Shown here in pieces: positions 46,574-58,129 of a stretch of 64,000 bases of DNA (positions are counted from its first letter, which is position 1; the number at the start of each line of letters is the position of its first letter). A model generated the notes under the pieces. That model ran no database searches. It was given only the letters and a program-made list of their open reading frames with translations, and was not told the DNA's origin. The DNA is from Podocnemis expansa (taxonomy: Eukaryota; Chordata; Testudines; Podocnemididae): positions 248,001-312,000 of the forward strand of contig ML682031.1 of the NCBI GenBank assembly GCA_007922195.1, given 5' to 3'. Position numbers and translations under genes: made by a program.

Positions 46574-46957
46574 TCAAGGTAAAACGCCAGAGGGAAAACC
46601 TTCTTCCCCCGGGGGCAGCAGGGCTGGTAAGTCCTCTGGGTCTTCCACGAGGGGTAGCTCCTCCAGGTCGTTGCTGGCAGGGCCTGCCCGGTCCAGGAGG
46701 TCTTCTGCAGAAGGCAGCTCCTCCAGATCATTGGGGGATAAGGCCCCTGGGCCCATGATGTCTTCGGCAGAAGGCAGTTCTTCCAAATCCTCCCCTTGGG
46801 GCAGGGAGTAGACCGAGAAGTCCCACCAGCGCTCAGGCCGCTTATCCGCAGGCTGGGGTTGAGTGCTCTCGGAGACTGCAGTGTCTCTCTGTAGGTGTGC
46901 GTTGAGCTCGTCCCACCAGGAGGGCACCCCTGGTGGGTAATGTGGGGAATTCTTCAC
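46574..46957 (-). pseudogene. Repetitive frame within the LTR-like element
   Basis: A 127-codon minus-strand frame contains three diverged copies of a DLEELPSAED-type unit spaced about 20 residues, encoded by about 60-bp tandem repeats (GCAGCTCCTCCAG.TC on the plus strand). A related EDLEELPLAP-like unit appears in the right half (about 47490-47540). The frame has no known domain, is acidic and proline-rich, and no upstream coding start can be defended. It may be only a by-product of the tandem repeat. Confidence 0.3.
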
Positions 46958-47810
46958 TCAAGTTGTCTAGGACAAATCCACCCTCCGCCTAATGGGAGGG
47001 GCGGGTAGTTGGTTCTACCCCCACGAGGGGGCAACCAGTTATCCAGGGGCCAGGTACAACAGTTTGCCTGGGGGGCCCTGGAACCCTTACTAGGGTGACC
47101 AGTCAATGAGTCTGGTGGCAGTCAGGAGTTCAATGAGGTTGGGGACGAACCGGGGTCGCAGTCTCGATGAGAGGAGAGAGGAGGAGGGGGGACACAGGCC
47201 CGCCCTGCTCCACTGTGTCCCAGCCCAGGGCCCTAACAGCAGCTGGATCTGCAGGTGGCGGGGTCTGCGGGGTCCCAACCGCAACACGCTGACCCTGGTA
47301 CAGGGTAAATTCCCCCTGGGCTACTGCCCTCCCCCTCTCCCATCAGTACCTGGTCAACGCCTTCCTCGGCATCCTCAGGGTACTTGCTGAGGGGCACTGA
47401 GTAGAGACCTTCCCAGGCATCTGGGGGCAGCAGGTCCGGGAGTTCGGTGGCAATGACCATCTCCTCTGGGGGCTGTTCCAGCGCCCCCCCCCCCCCGATC
47501 AGGGGCAAGGGGCAGTTCCTCCAGGTCCCCTCCGATAGGTGGGGAGGCCTGCCCCCGGTATTCCGGATCCTCACGGTCGGTCGGGGGGCGCCGCGGTTCA
47601 GGTGGCCATGGCTTGTCCCCCTCCCGTGGCGGGAGATCTTCCCACTGGGTACCCACAACAGGAGGCCCGAGCCAGCCATCTTGGTGCAAGGCTGGAGGCC
47701 GGCGGGCCGACCCAGGTCTCCTCAGCCGGCAGAAGGGCTGAGGCTGAGGATCCTGGCCGGAGCCATCTTTCTCCTCCGGCAGCCAGGGCTGAACTGAGCT
47801 CCTCTGCCTG

Positions 47811-47820
47811 CCTTTTATAC
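47811..47820 (-). promoter_or_regulatory. TATA box of the LTR-like element
   Basis: The plus-strand CCTTTTATAC is GTATAAAAGG on the minus strand. A GGGGCGGGGC-like GC box region and CCAATCAAG lie upstream (plus 47822-47856). The position about 270 bp inside the right terminus fits a U3 promoter. Confidence 0.55.
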
Positions 47821-48396
47821 TTCCTGCCCCGCCTCTTCCCCTCCTGCTTGATTGGCATGTTTGTGGGGGCAGCCATCTTGGCTCCTCCTTACACACTCTC
47901 ACTCAGTCTCCCCTTGCTCTGCCTGGTCCGTTGCCTTATATTGCCCTCCCTTCCCCTGGACCTGCCTCCTGTGTGCCGGGTCCCGGCCCACGTCCCTGCA
48001 GATCCCTCCTCTGGACAGCAGGGGGAGTGCTCAACCCCCGAGACAACTGCTCTGGAGGAGGGAGGCGCGTCCTGACTGCCCTCCCTCCTACAGGCTACCA
48101 TGGGTAGAGAGAAAGAGAGGGATAACGGGGGTGACCAGTCACCATTCTTATACTTTTCCTCTTCTTTGGAAATCATCTGAGGTTCAGAAGACAAATATCT
48201 GTGGGGATGAAATGCTCCAGCTGTTTCTTAATAAGCTTCTCAGTTACATTCATTTCCCTGCCAAAGCATGGCCACTTAGCCAAATGATATTCCATGGATT
48301 TCTCTGACACCTGTCTGAGGCATCAGCTCGCCTTTTGTTTCTGAGGAACTGGTTTGTGGATGCTTTTCTAAACTTGGAACACGGCTCAGTAACGTC

Positions 48397-49490
48397 ACAG
48401 AATCATAGAAGACCTGGGCTGGAAGAGACCTCAAGAGGTCACCTAGTCCAATCCTCTGCATTAAGCAGGAGCAACTCCCACTAAACCACCCCAGCCAGAT
48501 ACAGATATTTTGTCAAGCTGCACCTTAAAAAGCTTTAAGGATGGAGATTTGACTACTTCTCTAGATAACCGATTCCAGTGCTTCCCCACCCTCCTAGAGG
48601 GAAAGTTTTTCATAACATCCAACCTAGACCTCTCCCACTGCAACCTGAGACCATTATTCCTAGTTCTGTCATCTACTACCACTGGACAGCCTAATTCCAT
48701 CCTTCCTGGGACCCAACGTCAGGAGTAAAGTCGGCCATTTAATCCTTCCTCACTCTTCTCTTCTGCTGATTAAATAAGCCTAGTTCCCAAAGCCTCTCTT
48801 CATAGTGTGCTCCAGTCCCATAGCAATCTCCATCATCCCCTGCTAGACTCTCTCCATTATGTCCAGATACTCTGTACTGGAGGGCCGAAAACCGGATACA
48901 AACACTCCAAATGTAGCCTCACCAGTGGCGAACAGAGGGCAATAATCACTTCCCTCAATCAGCTGGCAGTGCTCCTACTAACTTAGGTCAATATGCCATT
49001 AAAAACTTAGGGCACACTGTCTCATGTTCAGCTTCGCACCCACTGTAATCTCCATGTTCTTTCTGCAGAACTGTTGTTTAGCCACTCAATCTCCAGTCTA
49101 CACCAGCACGTGGGATTCCTCAATCCCAAGGGCAGGACTCTGAGCGTGTCCTTATTAAACCCCATCAGATTTCTGTTAACCCAATCCCCCACTTTGTCTA
49201 GTCACTCTGAATCCCATTCCTACCCTCTAGCATATGAATCACTCGCCCAATCTTAGTGTCACTTGCAAACTTGCTCAAGGTGCATCCACGCCATCGTCCA
49301 GGTCATTAATGAAGACAATGAGCAAAAGCAGTCCCAGGACTGATTGCTGGGCTATTCCACTTGTTACTGGCTGGCAATCAGACACCAAAATGTTGATCGC
49401 AAGTCATTCAGTGCAATGGTCTAGCCCGTTTTCTATCCACCCAGTAGTCAATTCATCCAAGCTGAACTACTTTAACCTGCTTGCAAGAAA
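48397..49490 (-). mobile_element. CR1 LINE, 1.1-kb 3' portion with reverse-transcriptase remnants
   Basis: It begins ACAGAATCATAGAAGACCTG (reverse 3' end) and passes through CTTTAAGGATGGAGATTTGA, CACTGCAACCTGAGACCATT and CTTCTCTTCTGCTGATTAAA. It then reaches CGTCCAGGTCATTAATGAAG, the reverse of codons for the FINDLDD motif of CR1 reverse transcriptase. Stops and indels break the frame, so it is a dead copy. Confidence 0.85.
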
Positions 49491-49494
49491 ATAC

Positions 49495-50145
49495 TATGTC
49501 ATGCAATAGTTTTATAACTTTCCATGCAATGTTGCCACACATATTTTACCAGGACAATACTGATAAGTTTTCAAATGATACCTCACAAGGCATAAAAAAT
49601 CTTGCACAGTCTAGTAAAAAGGATTAACACAAGCATACAAACTGTCATAGGAGTCCAATAGTATCTGATCAAGTACTTATAGATTCCACTGTAAGACATG
49701 TATGGAAACAAACGACACTAAAGTTTCTCAGGCAACTTCAAATTTGGCATTTGTTAACTTTTGAGTACTCACATTTGCAACTTTTTCTATTATTCTTTTA
49801 ATGTATGGGGTTTTGTTTTACATATTAATAGATACACTTTCCTTCCTTGCTGCTAAAATTTGCTTTAAAACATTTCCCACCTATTGATTTGGAGGATTTT
49901 TTTTCATTGCATGAATATAATCAGTAACTTCACTCAGCACAAATATATTCCAATTATTACAGTCAGCAGGAGGCATACAAAACAATTCCAAGAGGTTTTA
50001 AAATCTCAGGCAAACTGTATATCTGCTATGAGTTAACCACAGAGGGGTGTAATAGCCTGAGTATAGATTTGGGAGTAAAATGAACAGACTGCCATTTTAA
50101 TTGGAACTGAGCACCCATATCCCATAGGTGACTGAAAATTTCCAT
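49495..50145. other. No gene recognised
   Basis: AT-rich, with no frames or repeat ends that I can name. Confidence 0.45.
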
Positions 50146-50149
50146 GATT

Positions 50150-50290
50150 TTTGGATTGAAATCCCAACTCTAACTGTCCTGCTAGATCACATGAGACAAG
50201 TTACTAAAGCTGTCTGTGCTTCCACTTCCTCACCTGTAACACAGCAATGCTACCAGCTTTTTGTTTTAAATAAAGGACTGGGATAGATAG
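50150..50290 (+). repeat. MIR/CORE-SINE-like fragment
   Basis: TTGAAATCCCAACTCTAACT, GAGACAAGTTACTAAAGCTG and CTGTGCTTCCACTTCCTCAC follow the plus-strand MIR order (B-box region, 'caagTtActtaa', 'ctgtgcctcagtttcctca'). Confidence 0.65.
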
Positions 50291-50361
50291 ACGAAATGCA
50301 CTATGTTCATGGAAAGCATATTGTTATTGTCAGAAAAATACAAGATGGATAATAATGGTGG

Positions 50362-50487
50362 CATAAAACAAATGAGGAGTCCTGTGCCACTTAAAGACTA
50401 ACAAATTTATTTATCACATGAGCTTTTGTGGGAGAAAATCCCACTTTGTCAGATGCTTTGAAGATGAGGGAATTTACAGAATGTGAG
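50362..50487 (-). mobile_element. Single Penelope-like 3' tail
   Basis: CATAAAACAAATGAGGAGTC, AAAGACTAACAAATTTATTT and CATGAGCTTTTGTGGGAGAA, then ATCCCACTTTGTCAGATGCT, form a reverse tail ending at TTACAGAATGTGAG. A poly(T) run of about 18 follows. Confidence 0.85.
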
Positions 50488-50489
50488 AT

Positions 50490-50499
50490 TTTGGGGTTG

Positions 50500-50533
<34 letters not shown>

Positions 50534-51105
50534 AAATAAGAGTTAGCCATTTCTAGCATGCTGAGAATCAGTATTAGCTATGACTTTCAGGCTGGTAAAA
50601 GCCAATTGGAACAATACATACAAGTTAATGAAATGCACTACAGGATCTATGCTCTGTGTTTTGTTTACCAGAGGTTACTAAAGTTCCTTCAGGGCGTTGT
50701 TTCCTAAAGACATTGACCAAGACCCTCCCAACCCCCCATATCTTCACATTTCAATATTTAAAGGTTACAGGAAGAAAACACTTCTAAGAGATTTTTTTTC
50801 AATTGTGAGCACCTCATGACAAAGGATATAGAAGCTTGGAAAAATTATTTTATTCATATGAGCCTCCTCCCAACTTCTTTTCCAAAAGCATGTTTTTTTT
50901 TCAGAATTTTAAGGTTCACAAGGGAGCAGAACAGCAGCTCTGGAGACTCAAGTCACGAGCTGAACACACAATATAGATATAATGCAGAGGTGTGTAACAG
51001 AGAAAGATCCTCATATAGTCATACTTACAGATTTCCACTGGGCCTTGAAAGGACCCAGCTTGAGAAAGGAGGGACAATTCAGTCTCCCAAGACTCATTAA
51101 TACTG
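50490..51105. other. No gene recognised
   Basis: The plus frame 50816-51100 has no domain. T-rich tracts are present at about 50497-50516. Confidence 0.45.
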
Positions 51106-51108
51106 TAG

Positions 51109-51347
51109 TCTAATGCCTCTCTAACCTTTTGTATGGGTGACCCCTTTCACACAGCAGCCTCAGAGCGTGCCCCCCCCCCATATCAACTAAAAACAACACT
51201 TTTTAAATATTTAACCCTATTCTAAATGCTGGAGTTGAAGTGAGTACAGACTGTCAGCCACCAGGACAGGAGGGCTCTGGCTTTCAACATAATCCCTGAA
51301 ATAACCGTGTGGTCCCCAGGGGTCACGACCCCCAGTTTGAGAGCCTT
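51109..51347. mobile_element. hAT-type MITE
   Basis: The left end CTCTCTAACCTTTTGTATGG followed by GTGACCCCTTTCACACAGCA, and the right end GTCACGACCCCCAGTTTGAG then AGCC, match the common 'cagtggttctcaaacttttg...cccagtttgagaacc' element of turtles. Flanking TACTGTAG (51101-51108) and TGCTGCAG (51348-51355) differ by two transitions, consistent with an aged 8-bp duplication. The minus frame 51217-51642 crosses its end and is spurious. Confidence 0.7.
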
Positions 51348-51359
51348 TGCTGCAGACAG

Positions 51360-53490
51360 ATCTACTCAAACAACAGCAAGTGCCAGCTGAGATAGTTTTT
51401 ATGATGCAAACGTTGTCTAGCAGAAAAGACAGTGATAACATTAAAATACATTTCCAATGGGCCTCAGAAGAATGATGGCAAATACTGTGGGGTAGAATCT
51501 GGATGCCAGACTTAGAAGAGAAAGGTATCATAACTCTGCAAGCGACTGTCATGCCTGAACTCATCCTGGTCCTGGCTCTCAATCTGACAATTGGAAATAC
51601 AGTGAAGTTCAGTTCAAACCTTCCGACTCTGACTGGCCACACTAAGGGATCCTACCTCAGGGCTGCTCAGCCCAGACTGGATCCTCTCGCAAACCTAGAA
51701 AGACATTTCCATAAAGCCACTTGCCTTAGTAAGTCAGTACAGCCCACTTAACTATTTCCCCAAGAACAGAGTGTGTTCATCTGAGCAAAAAAAGTGTGTA
51801 AAAATCCTGTTAGCAACCATCCAACCTCACCAACAGTTCTCTCCCAGGGACATCATCAAGCACACACAATGATTATGGTATTTTACTTTGAAGTGCCTGC
51901 AGCCTTTTTTTTTTTTGGACATATACTGACCTAGCAACTCTCGTTTTACTCAAAACTGTACTGCACAAGAAGCCTTGACAAAAAGTAAATTTTTGTTACA
52001 ACAGGGTCAAACCTTGGTCCAGTACTTTCACGCATCTGTGGCATGTTCTATGACCCTCTGGCTAGATTTTTTATGATACAGGAGTGAGAACAGATATAAG
52101 GCAACCAACCTAATTTAAACAAAAACTCAGAACTCCAGATAACATAATAAGTTAAATATTTTTATTTATTTTATTAAATATTATTTTAATATTAAATATT
52201 ATAAATGAATGATACAAGTTCCTTCCACAAAGCCCTTCAGCATCAACATACTATAGGACTTGAAGAACACCTGCGTTAGATGAGCTCTGACCATCATTTA
52301 GTGGCATCAGGTGAATCAGTGCATCTGATAGGTACTGGCTGCTTTGCTATAACTGGTAGATTTTCCCTACTGTACCAATTCATGTAATAACAGGTCATAA
52401 ATCAGCTCCTTATTTCCCAACATGAGCAGGTCCCAACACATCTATCCACTCATAAAGTGAAAGACCATTACACTCTGTCCTACAAAAGAAAGGAAGTTTG
52501 CAGATACACCAGAGAAGACACAGAAGCTTGCCTCTGCCCCCATAACACACCAGCCGTTGCACCCCAGCTGCAGTTACATCGCCCCTGAAGCAAGTGAAAA
52601 ACCCAGGAGAAAACTGATTCAGAGGCAGAATTCCCCTGCCGGTCTACTCCTACACAGAGCAGCTATACAACACAGCCCCCATCATCGCAACAGTAGTATA
52701 TTTACTATCTAACACCTACTAAGCGTGTTCTTTGAGGTAAGGACCATGCAATACTGAGAGGATAACACAGAGAAAATTAAGTTTCTCAAAAGGTACCCAG
52801 CCCTTCAACTTCTACCACCTGTCCATCAATTTTTAATAAAAAATAAAACTCAGGGGGAGTCTAGACAGAAGATAAGGAAATTCATGCAACAATTTAACGC
52901 ATTTTAGCTTCACAAACAGCTGCATTTAGTTACTGAGAAGAGAGTGATTACGGTAGGCAGACTTTTAATGGGTTCTAATTTACTTTAGTTACAATGATCA
53001 CATAAACGGAAGAAGCTGTGTTAGAAAGTGTGCAGATCAAGACCAAAACACCTAAGCTTGTCAGAAATCCAGAGACGAAACCATTGTGTCAATAGTTAAC
53101 ACACAATTTCACAAAAATGTTTTCTTTGTTGTATTGTTTTATTGATTTCCTCCCTAGGCAGTATATCGTCTGGGATTCTGATCCACATTCTATTTCCAGC
53201 TACACTAATTACATGCTACATAAGCTTAGGCATGTCTTTCTCCAACCGTCCTTTGTTGTTTGGTCTATTTAGATTTTAAGTTCTTGAAGCTCTAGCACAG
53301 GAAGACAGAACACAATCCAGAGGCCAAAAGATGAAGCTAGACAAATTCAGAATGGAAATTCAAAGTCTATTTTTAGTGTCTGAGTGCCGGATTTTCCATC
53401 ACTTGTAATTTTTTAAATCAAGATAGGATGTTTGCCTAAAAGATCTGCTCCATACCTAATGGACTGAGGGTAAAAAATCCTTTACAATTG
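51360..53490. other. No gene recognised
   Basis: AT-rich, with an alternating ATTTATTTTATTAAATATTA tract at about 52155-52205. No frame above 100 codons. Confidence 0.45.
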
Positions 53491-53509
53491 ACTTATCACA
53501 CAGACTACA

Positions 53510-56070
53510 GTGAGAGATTATGGTACACTCTCACAGAAGCTTAGAAACCACCTGATCAGCATCCTGTACAGCAAACAGAAGAAAATTAAAAATGAAATCT
53601 CAGCACTGGAATCTCACACAAATCCAACCTACAGCACATTCTTCTACATGGCTGGACTTCACAAAAAGATGAAAAACCATCTACAACAAATACTTTACTT
53701 TCCTACAGAAAGAAAAAGACACAGAAGTATCTAAGCTACTATATACCACTAAGGACAACAACAAGAGTGACACCTTCAATCCAGCCAACAACATTGTTAA
53801 CCTTTCAAGCTACACACTTACTCCAGCAGAGGAATCTGTACTATCTCGGGGACTTTCCTTCTGCCACACAACTGCCACACATAAGATAAAATTCTGTGGT
53901 GACCTGGAGGACTACTTTCCCCATCTAAGACGCAAAGAATTTTTCCGTAATGCCAATGAGCAATGCAGTAACACACGGGTACCTTCCTCCAAACACCGCA
54001 AGAAGAAATATTCTTCGTGGGCTCCTCCAGAAGGTCAGAACATCAAACTAGACTTCTATATTGATTGTTTCCGCCACCATGCAATGGCCGAAATCGTGGG
54101 CAAACAACATCCCTTACACCATAATCTCAGCCATGCAGAATGCAATGCCATCCACAAGCCTCAGAAACAACTCTAATATTATCATTAAGGATGCTGACAA
54201 AGGAGGTGCAGTCGTTATCACGGATAAAATGGATTATGACCAGGAGGTTTATAAACAACTCTCCAACACGACATTCTACAAACCTCTTTCCTCCAACCCC
54301 ACTGAAGAATGCCATAAAGAATTACAATGCCTACTCAAGAAACTACTTAAGGCAGCATAGTAACAAATAAAGGCAGCCACACCACCAGACTCCAACCAGG
54401 AATATTCTACCTACTACCTAAAATCCATCAAAAAGAAAACCCTGGATGCCCCATCATCTCAGGCATTGGCACTCTTACAGTAGGCTTACCTGGCTATGTG
54501 GACTCCCTCCTCAGACCCTATGCTATCAACATCCCTGGCTATCTCCAAGATACCATAGATTTCCTGAGGAAAATCCAATCCATCGGCAAGCTTCCTGAAA
54601 ACACCATCCTGGCCACCATGGATGTAGAAGCTCTTTACACCAACATCCCACACAAGGATGGATTACAAGCTATTAGAAGAACCATCCCAGATGATGCCAC
54701 AGCACAGCTTGTGACTGAACTTTGTGCTCATCCATAACCATTTCAGATTTGAGGACAATTTATACCTCCAAGTCAGTAGCACTGCTATGGGTACCCGCAT
54801 GGCCCCACAATATGCCAACATCTTTATGGGAGACTTCGAACAATGTTTCCAAGTCTCATTCGAAGACACCTCTTCTTTACCTGCGCTACATTGATGACAT
54901 CTTTATCTCATCTGGACACATGGCAGGGATGCTCTTGAAGATTTTCACAGAGATTTCAATAATTTCCACGACACCATCAAATTGAGCCTGGAACACTCCA
55001 CACAGGAGCTCCACTTTCTGAACACCACAGTATAAAATTAGGGATGGACACATCACCACCACCCTACACCGAAAACCTGCTGATTGGTATAGTTACCTCC
55101 ATCCCTCGAGCTTCCATCCTAAACACACCACACGATCCATTGTCTACAGCCAAGCCTTAAGATATAACCATATTTGCTCTGATCCACAGACATCTTCAGG
55201 ATCTCTGTCGAGCTCTCTTAAAACTATAGTACCCACCCGGAAAAGTAAAGAAACAGACTGACAGAGCCAGACAGGTACCCTGCAGTCAACGCCCAAAAAA
55301 GAAACCAACAGACGCCACTGGTCACCACATACAACTCTCAAGTCAGACCTCTACAACAGATCATTAAGGACCTTCAGCCTATTTTAAAAGATGACCTCTC
55401 ACTCACTCTAGCCTTGGGAGACAGACCTCTCCTTGCCCACAGACAACCCCCAAACCTTAAACAGATGCTCACCAGCAAGTACAGATCTAACAGAAACATT
55501 AAAACAGGCACATATCCCTACAACAAACCACACTACCAGCTTCGTCTATATCTCTGCACTAAAGATACCATCATAGGACCTCATCAAGCCAGCTACTCCA
55601 TCAAAGGCTCCTTCACCTACTCATCCACTAATGTGATTTATGCCATTACGTGCCGGAAATGCCCCCATGCCTTATGCATTGGACAAACAGGACAGCCCCT
55701 ATGCAGAAGAATAAATGCACACAAAACTGACATCAGAAATCAACTCAAAAAAAAAATTGCTGAGCACTTCCATCTTCGTAATCAGTCCACTGATGATTTG
55801 TTAATGATGGTCCTCAAAATCCATGGGACATCAAGACTTCAAAGAAAAACATCTAAAATTCAAATAATATGCAAATTAGATTGTGTGAAAGCAGGGCTGA
55901 ATCGTGATTATGGATTTTTTTCACATTATAACAAGCAATTTCACTTCACCCTCCCTCTGTGTGCTGTTTCCTACAGTTTGAATCCTTACAAATGCTCTCA
56001 TTTGCTGTTGCAGTATGACCTGATCCCATGTCTTATACTCTCCTGCATTTATTTTCATCCTATTCTGTAA
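53510..56070 (+). pseudogene. Broken Penelope polyprotein (RT + GIY-YIG endonuclease)
   Basis: The reading frame changes at least five times: 53510-53734 in one frame, then about 53680-54173, 54170-54360, 54415-54737, 54736-54890, 54875 onward and 55414-56070. Stops interrupt it at 54174, 54358 and 54735. RT motifs are recognisable: IIIKDADKGGAVVITDK, ILATMDVEALYTNIP (motif A Asp) and LRYIDDIF (motif C, both Asp kept). The endonuclease shows VIYAITC and then LCIGQTGQPLCRRINAHKTDI. The usual Tyr before IGQTG is Cys here. In a functional element the RT would copy RNA at a nick made by the GIY-YIG nuclease; this copy cannot. Confidence 0.88.
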
Positions 56071-56090
56071 GCTCTCCTTCTTCAAAGCAT

Positions 56091-56120
56091 CTGACGAAGT
56101 GGTATATTCCCCCACGAAAG
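56091..56120 (+). other. Hammerhead-like core in the PLE 3' tail
   Basis: CUGACGA is followed by one unpaired A, a GUGG...CCAC hairpin and then GAAAGC, the layout of the hammerhead ribozyme core (CUGANGA, stem II, GAAA). The same layout is present in the tails at 4888-4918, 25390-25425 (reverse), 42408-42440, 45236-45262 and 50430-50455 (reverse). Stem I is not convincing, and an extra A precedes stem II, so activity is doubtful. Confidence 0.4.
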
Positions 56121-56221
56121 CTCATGTGATAAGTAAATCTTTAAGTGCCACAAGACTCCTTGCTTTTTTTGCTTTACTAGACTAACACAGCTCCCCCTTC
56201 GGAATTATTTTGAGACTCTTC

Positions 56222-56288
56222 TGTGGCCTATACTAGTGGGAGGTCAGGCTAGCTGACCCTTCTGGCATTAGAATTTATGAATCTATTC
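56222..56288 (+). mobile_element. CR1 LINE extreme 3' end
   Basis: TGACCCTTCTGGCATTAGAA followed by TTTATGAATCTATTC is the plus-strand CR1 3' terminus (cf. the reverse form at 17.7 and 20.0 kb). Only about 65 bp remain, lying 15 bp after the PLE tail. Confidence 0.7.
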
Positions 56289-58125
56289 AGGGTCTTTTAC
56301 CATGCCTTTCCACGACATGCATAACAGGCCCCTGGTTGCAGTCACTGGGTGTTACTGCAGATCTCAACAAATCTATGTTTCTGGTTGCAAGGGTGACCAA
56401 TTTTAGTAGCCTGGTGACCAAAAGTAGATTTGCTGGCACCTTGATGTGAGCCAATTTCATCCACCCCTGTATTACTGTAATACAATAAATACTAAAATTC
56501 ATACTTGACCAAATATTACTAGCAACAAACCAGTTCCTGCACTGCCCTCAAATGCCTTGTATAAAGTACACTTTCATTCCATGATCTTTCAACATATTTG
56601 CAACCACGTTCTAGTTTTCCGGAAGTACCTGTGCAATTGAAGAGAATTTGTGCCTCTTAATCACGTATGCACTTAAAAAAAAAAAAAAAAAAAAATCCCA
56701 GCTATTGTTCACTGCAAAAGGCAAAAAATGTTTCCCAGCACTGTGAAAAACCAAGGATGAAGACGACCACTTGCACTGTTTTCTTTGGTCCCCTAGCTAA
56801 CTAATCCATGCAATACAATCCTAGTGCTTTCCTGCATGTTTATTATGATACTTTCAAGGTCAATTTTAAAGGCTCCTTATGAATTTTTTTTTAAAAAAAT
56901 CAATACATTCAACCAAAATACTCATTTTGATGCATTAATCCCATAACATAGAGTCTCAATCACTTCCCAACTTCCCTTCCAACACTATCACCATCTCTCC
57001 AGTCTTATTTCTTTTAATACATTGCCTGCTCTAGGAGATTGTTATTTCTGAACATACTAGTTAGCTTTTGCTTGCAGACCTAGGTCTGATTCTGAGCACC
57101 AGGGGCACTAGTTTTAAAACTACTTCAGAGCCACTGATGGCGTTAGTTCTGATTTTTATTGCTATAAATAACTTCACAAACAAGTTCTCGTATCAATCAA
57201 ATAGCCTCTGGGTCATGTTCTTACTAACATGGAACATTGACTCATACTTAACCATTGTCCCCAGTACCCTAAATTTCAAGCACTCCCTTCAGAGGTTGTT
57301 TCACCAGGTATATCCTAGCAGAAATTGTGTATTGTCACACCTGCATATTTCCACCTACATTTAGTTTATTTATTTCAGATTACATAACTTCAGTCAAACC
57401 CTGTCTATCCAAGCCTTTGTCATCTGGCGCAACTTCTCAGGTGAGCCACCAGCACATACAGGAATCTGGAAAAAAACCCAGCATGTCAGTCCCTGTGCAC
57501 GTAGGGGGGCTTGAGTTGTCAGCCCCAGCCAGGATAAAGCTCTGGATTACCCAAGTTTTACATTAACCAATCTGGCCCAAGTTTGTCAATTAGACTGAAT
57601 AAACGGGGCTACACATTGTACTATCAGAGAGCTCCAAGCACACTTGATAACGCTTTAAACTACATTATGAATCAAACAGGCCCCCTTCAATTATTTCCAG
57701 AACAGAACAGCCCCAAGCAGCAGAAATGATCCAAAACTCAATCTCCAAAAAAACCCTCCTACTTCTCCCCAGCCTCGCCAATCTCCCCTCTCCTTAAAGT
57801 AAGGGAGTAAGGATGAGCCATAAATTCAACAATCATGGTCTGTTTCAGATCAAAAAGGAAGGGAAATTATTTTGATCCTTCTCACCCTCCTTTGTACAGC
57901 TATTTTAGATCTATGAAAGAAAAACACCATAAAAAGAGCTAAGTGTTACCACTCAGGGCCTGCAACTTTCCGCTCTATAAACAGTGTGCATGAGCCAGAT
58001 TTAACAGAATGAGAGCTGATAGCATGTTTGAATACATTTTACTTTGATCACTTGTCTGCGACTCCATAGGGTTCCTGTGCATATTTTGACAAAATGTTAT
58101 CCTCCGTCATTAGATTTCTGGACAT
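56289..58125. other. No gene recognised; poly(A) at 56675-56695
   Basis: A21 run, AT-rich DNA. Frames at 57068-57566 (plus) contain no domain. Confidence 0.45.
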
Positions 58126-58129
58126 CAGC

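Larger units (their letters stand above)
46057..48092 (-). mobile_element. LTR-like element with TG...CA ends and 5-bp target duplication
   Basis: The element starts TGTAAGTCACAGG and ends CCCTCCTACA (TGTA...TACA). GGCTA is duplicated exactly at 46052-46056 and 48093-48097. On the minus strand a GTATAAAAGG TATA box lies about 270 bp from the 48092 end, with CCAATCAAG upstream, so transcription would run leftward. The 2-kb length is long for one LTR, and there is no reverse transcriptase or protease. The right half (47.1-48.1 kb) and left half share diverged blocks (CAGCCCAGGGCCCTA, CCCTGGGCTACT), suggesting internal duplication. Read as a solo LTR or a small non-autonomous LTR element. Confidence 0.7.
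53496..56207 (+). mobile_element. Penelope-like retroelement, near full length
   Basis: Domains occur in the order expected of a PLE: an N-terminal region with NLSSYTLTPAEESVLSRGL (about 53795-53855), reverse transcriptase, a linker and a GIY-YIG endonuclease. The 3' tail (about 56075-56207) contains CTGACGAAGTGG, CCCACGAAAGCTCATGTGAT, AGTGCCACAAGACTCCTTGC and GACTAACACAGCTCCCCCTT. Its tail is the parent sequence of the short tail copies scattered across the window. The 5' limit is approximate and no target duplication was identified. Confidence 0.9.

Noticed and set aside
47233..48307. Frames of 148 to 178 codons
   Set aside because: They fall in the LTR-like element, run antisense to one another and have no domain.
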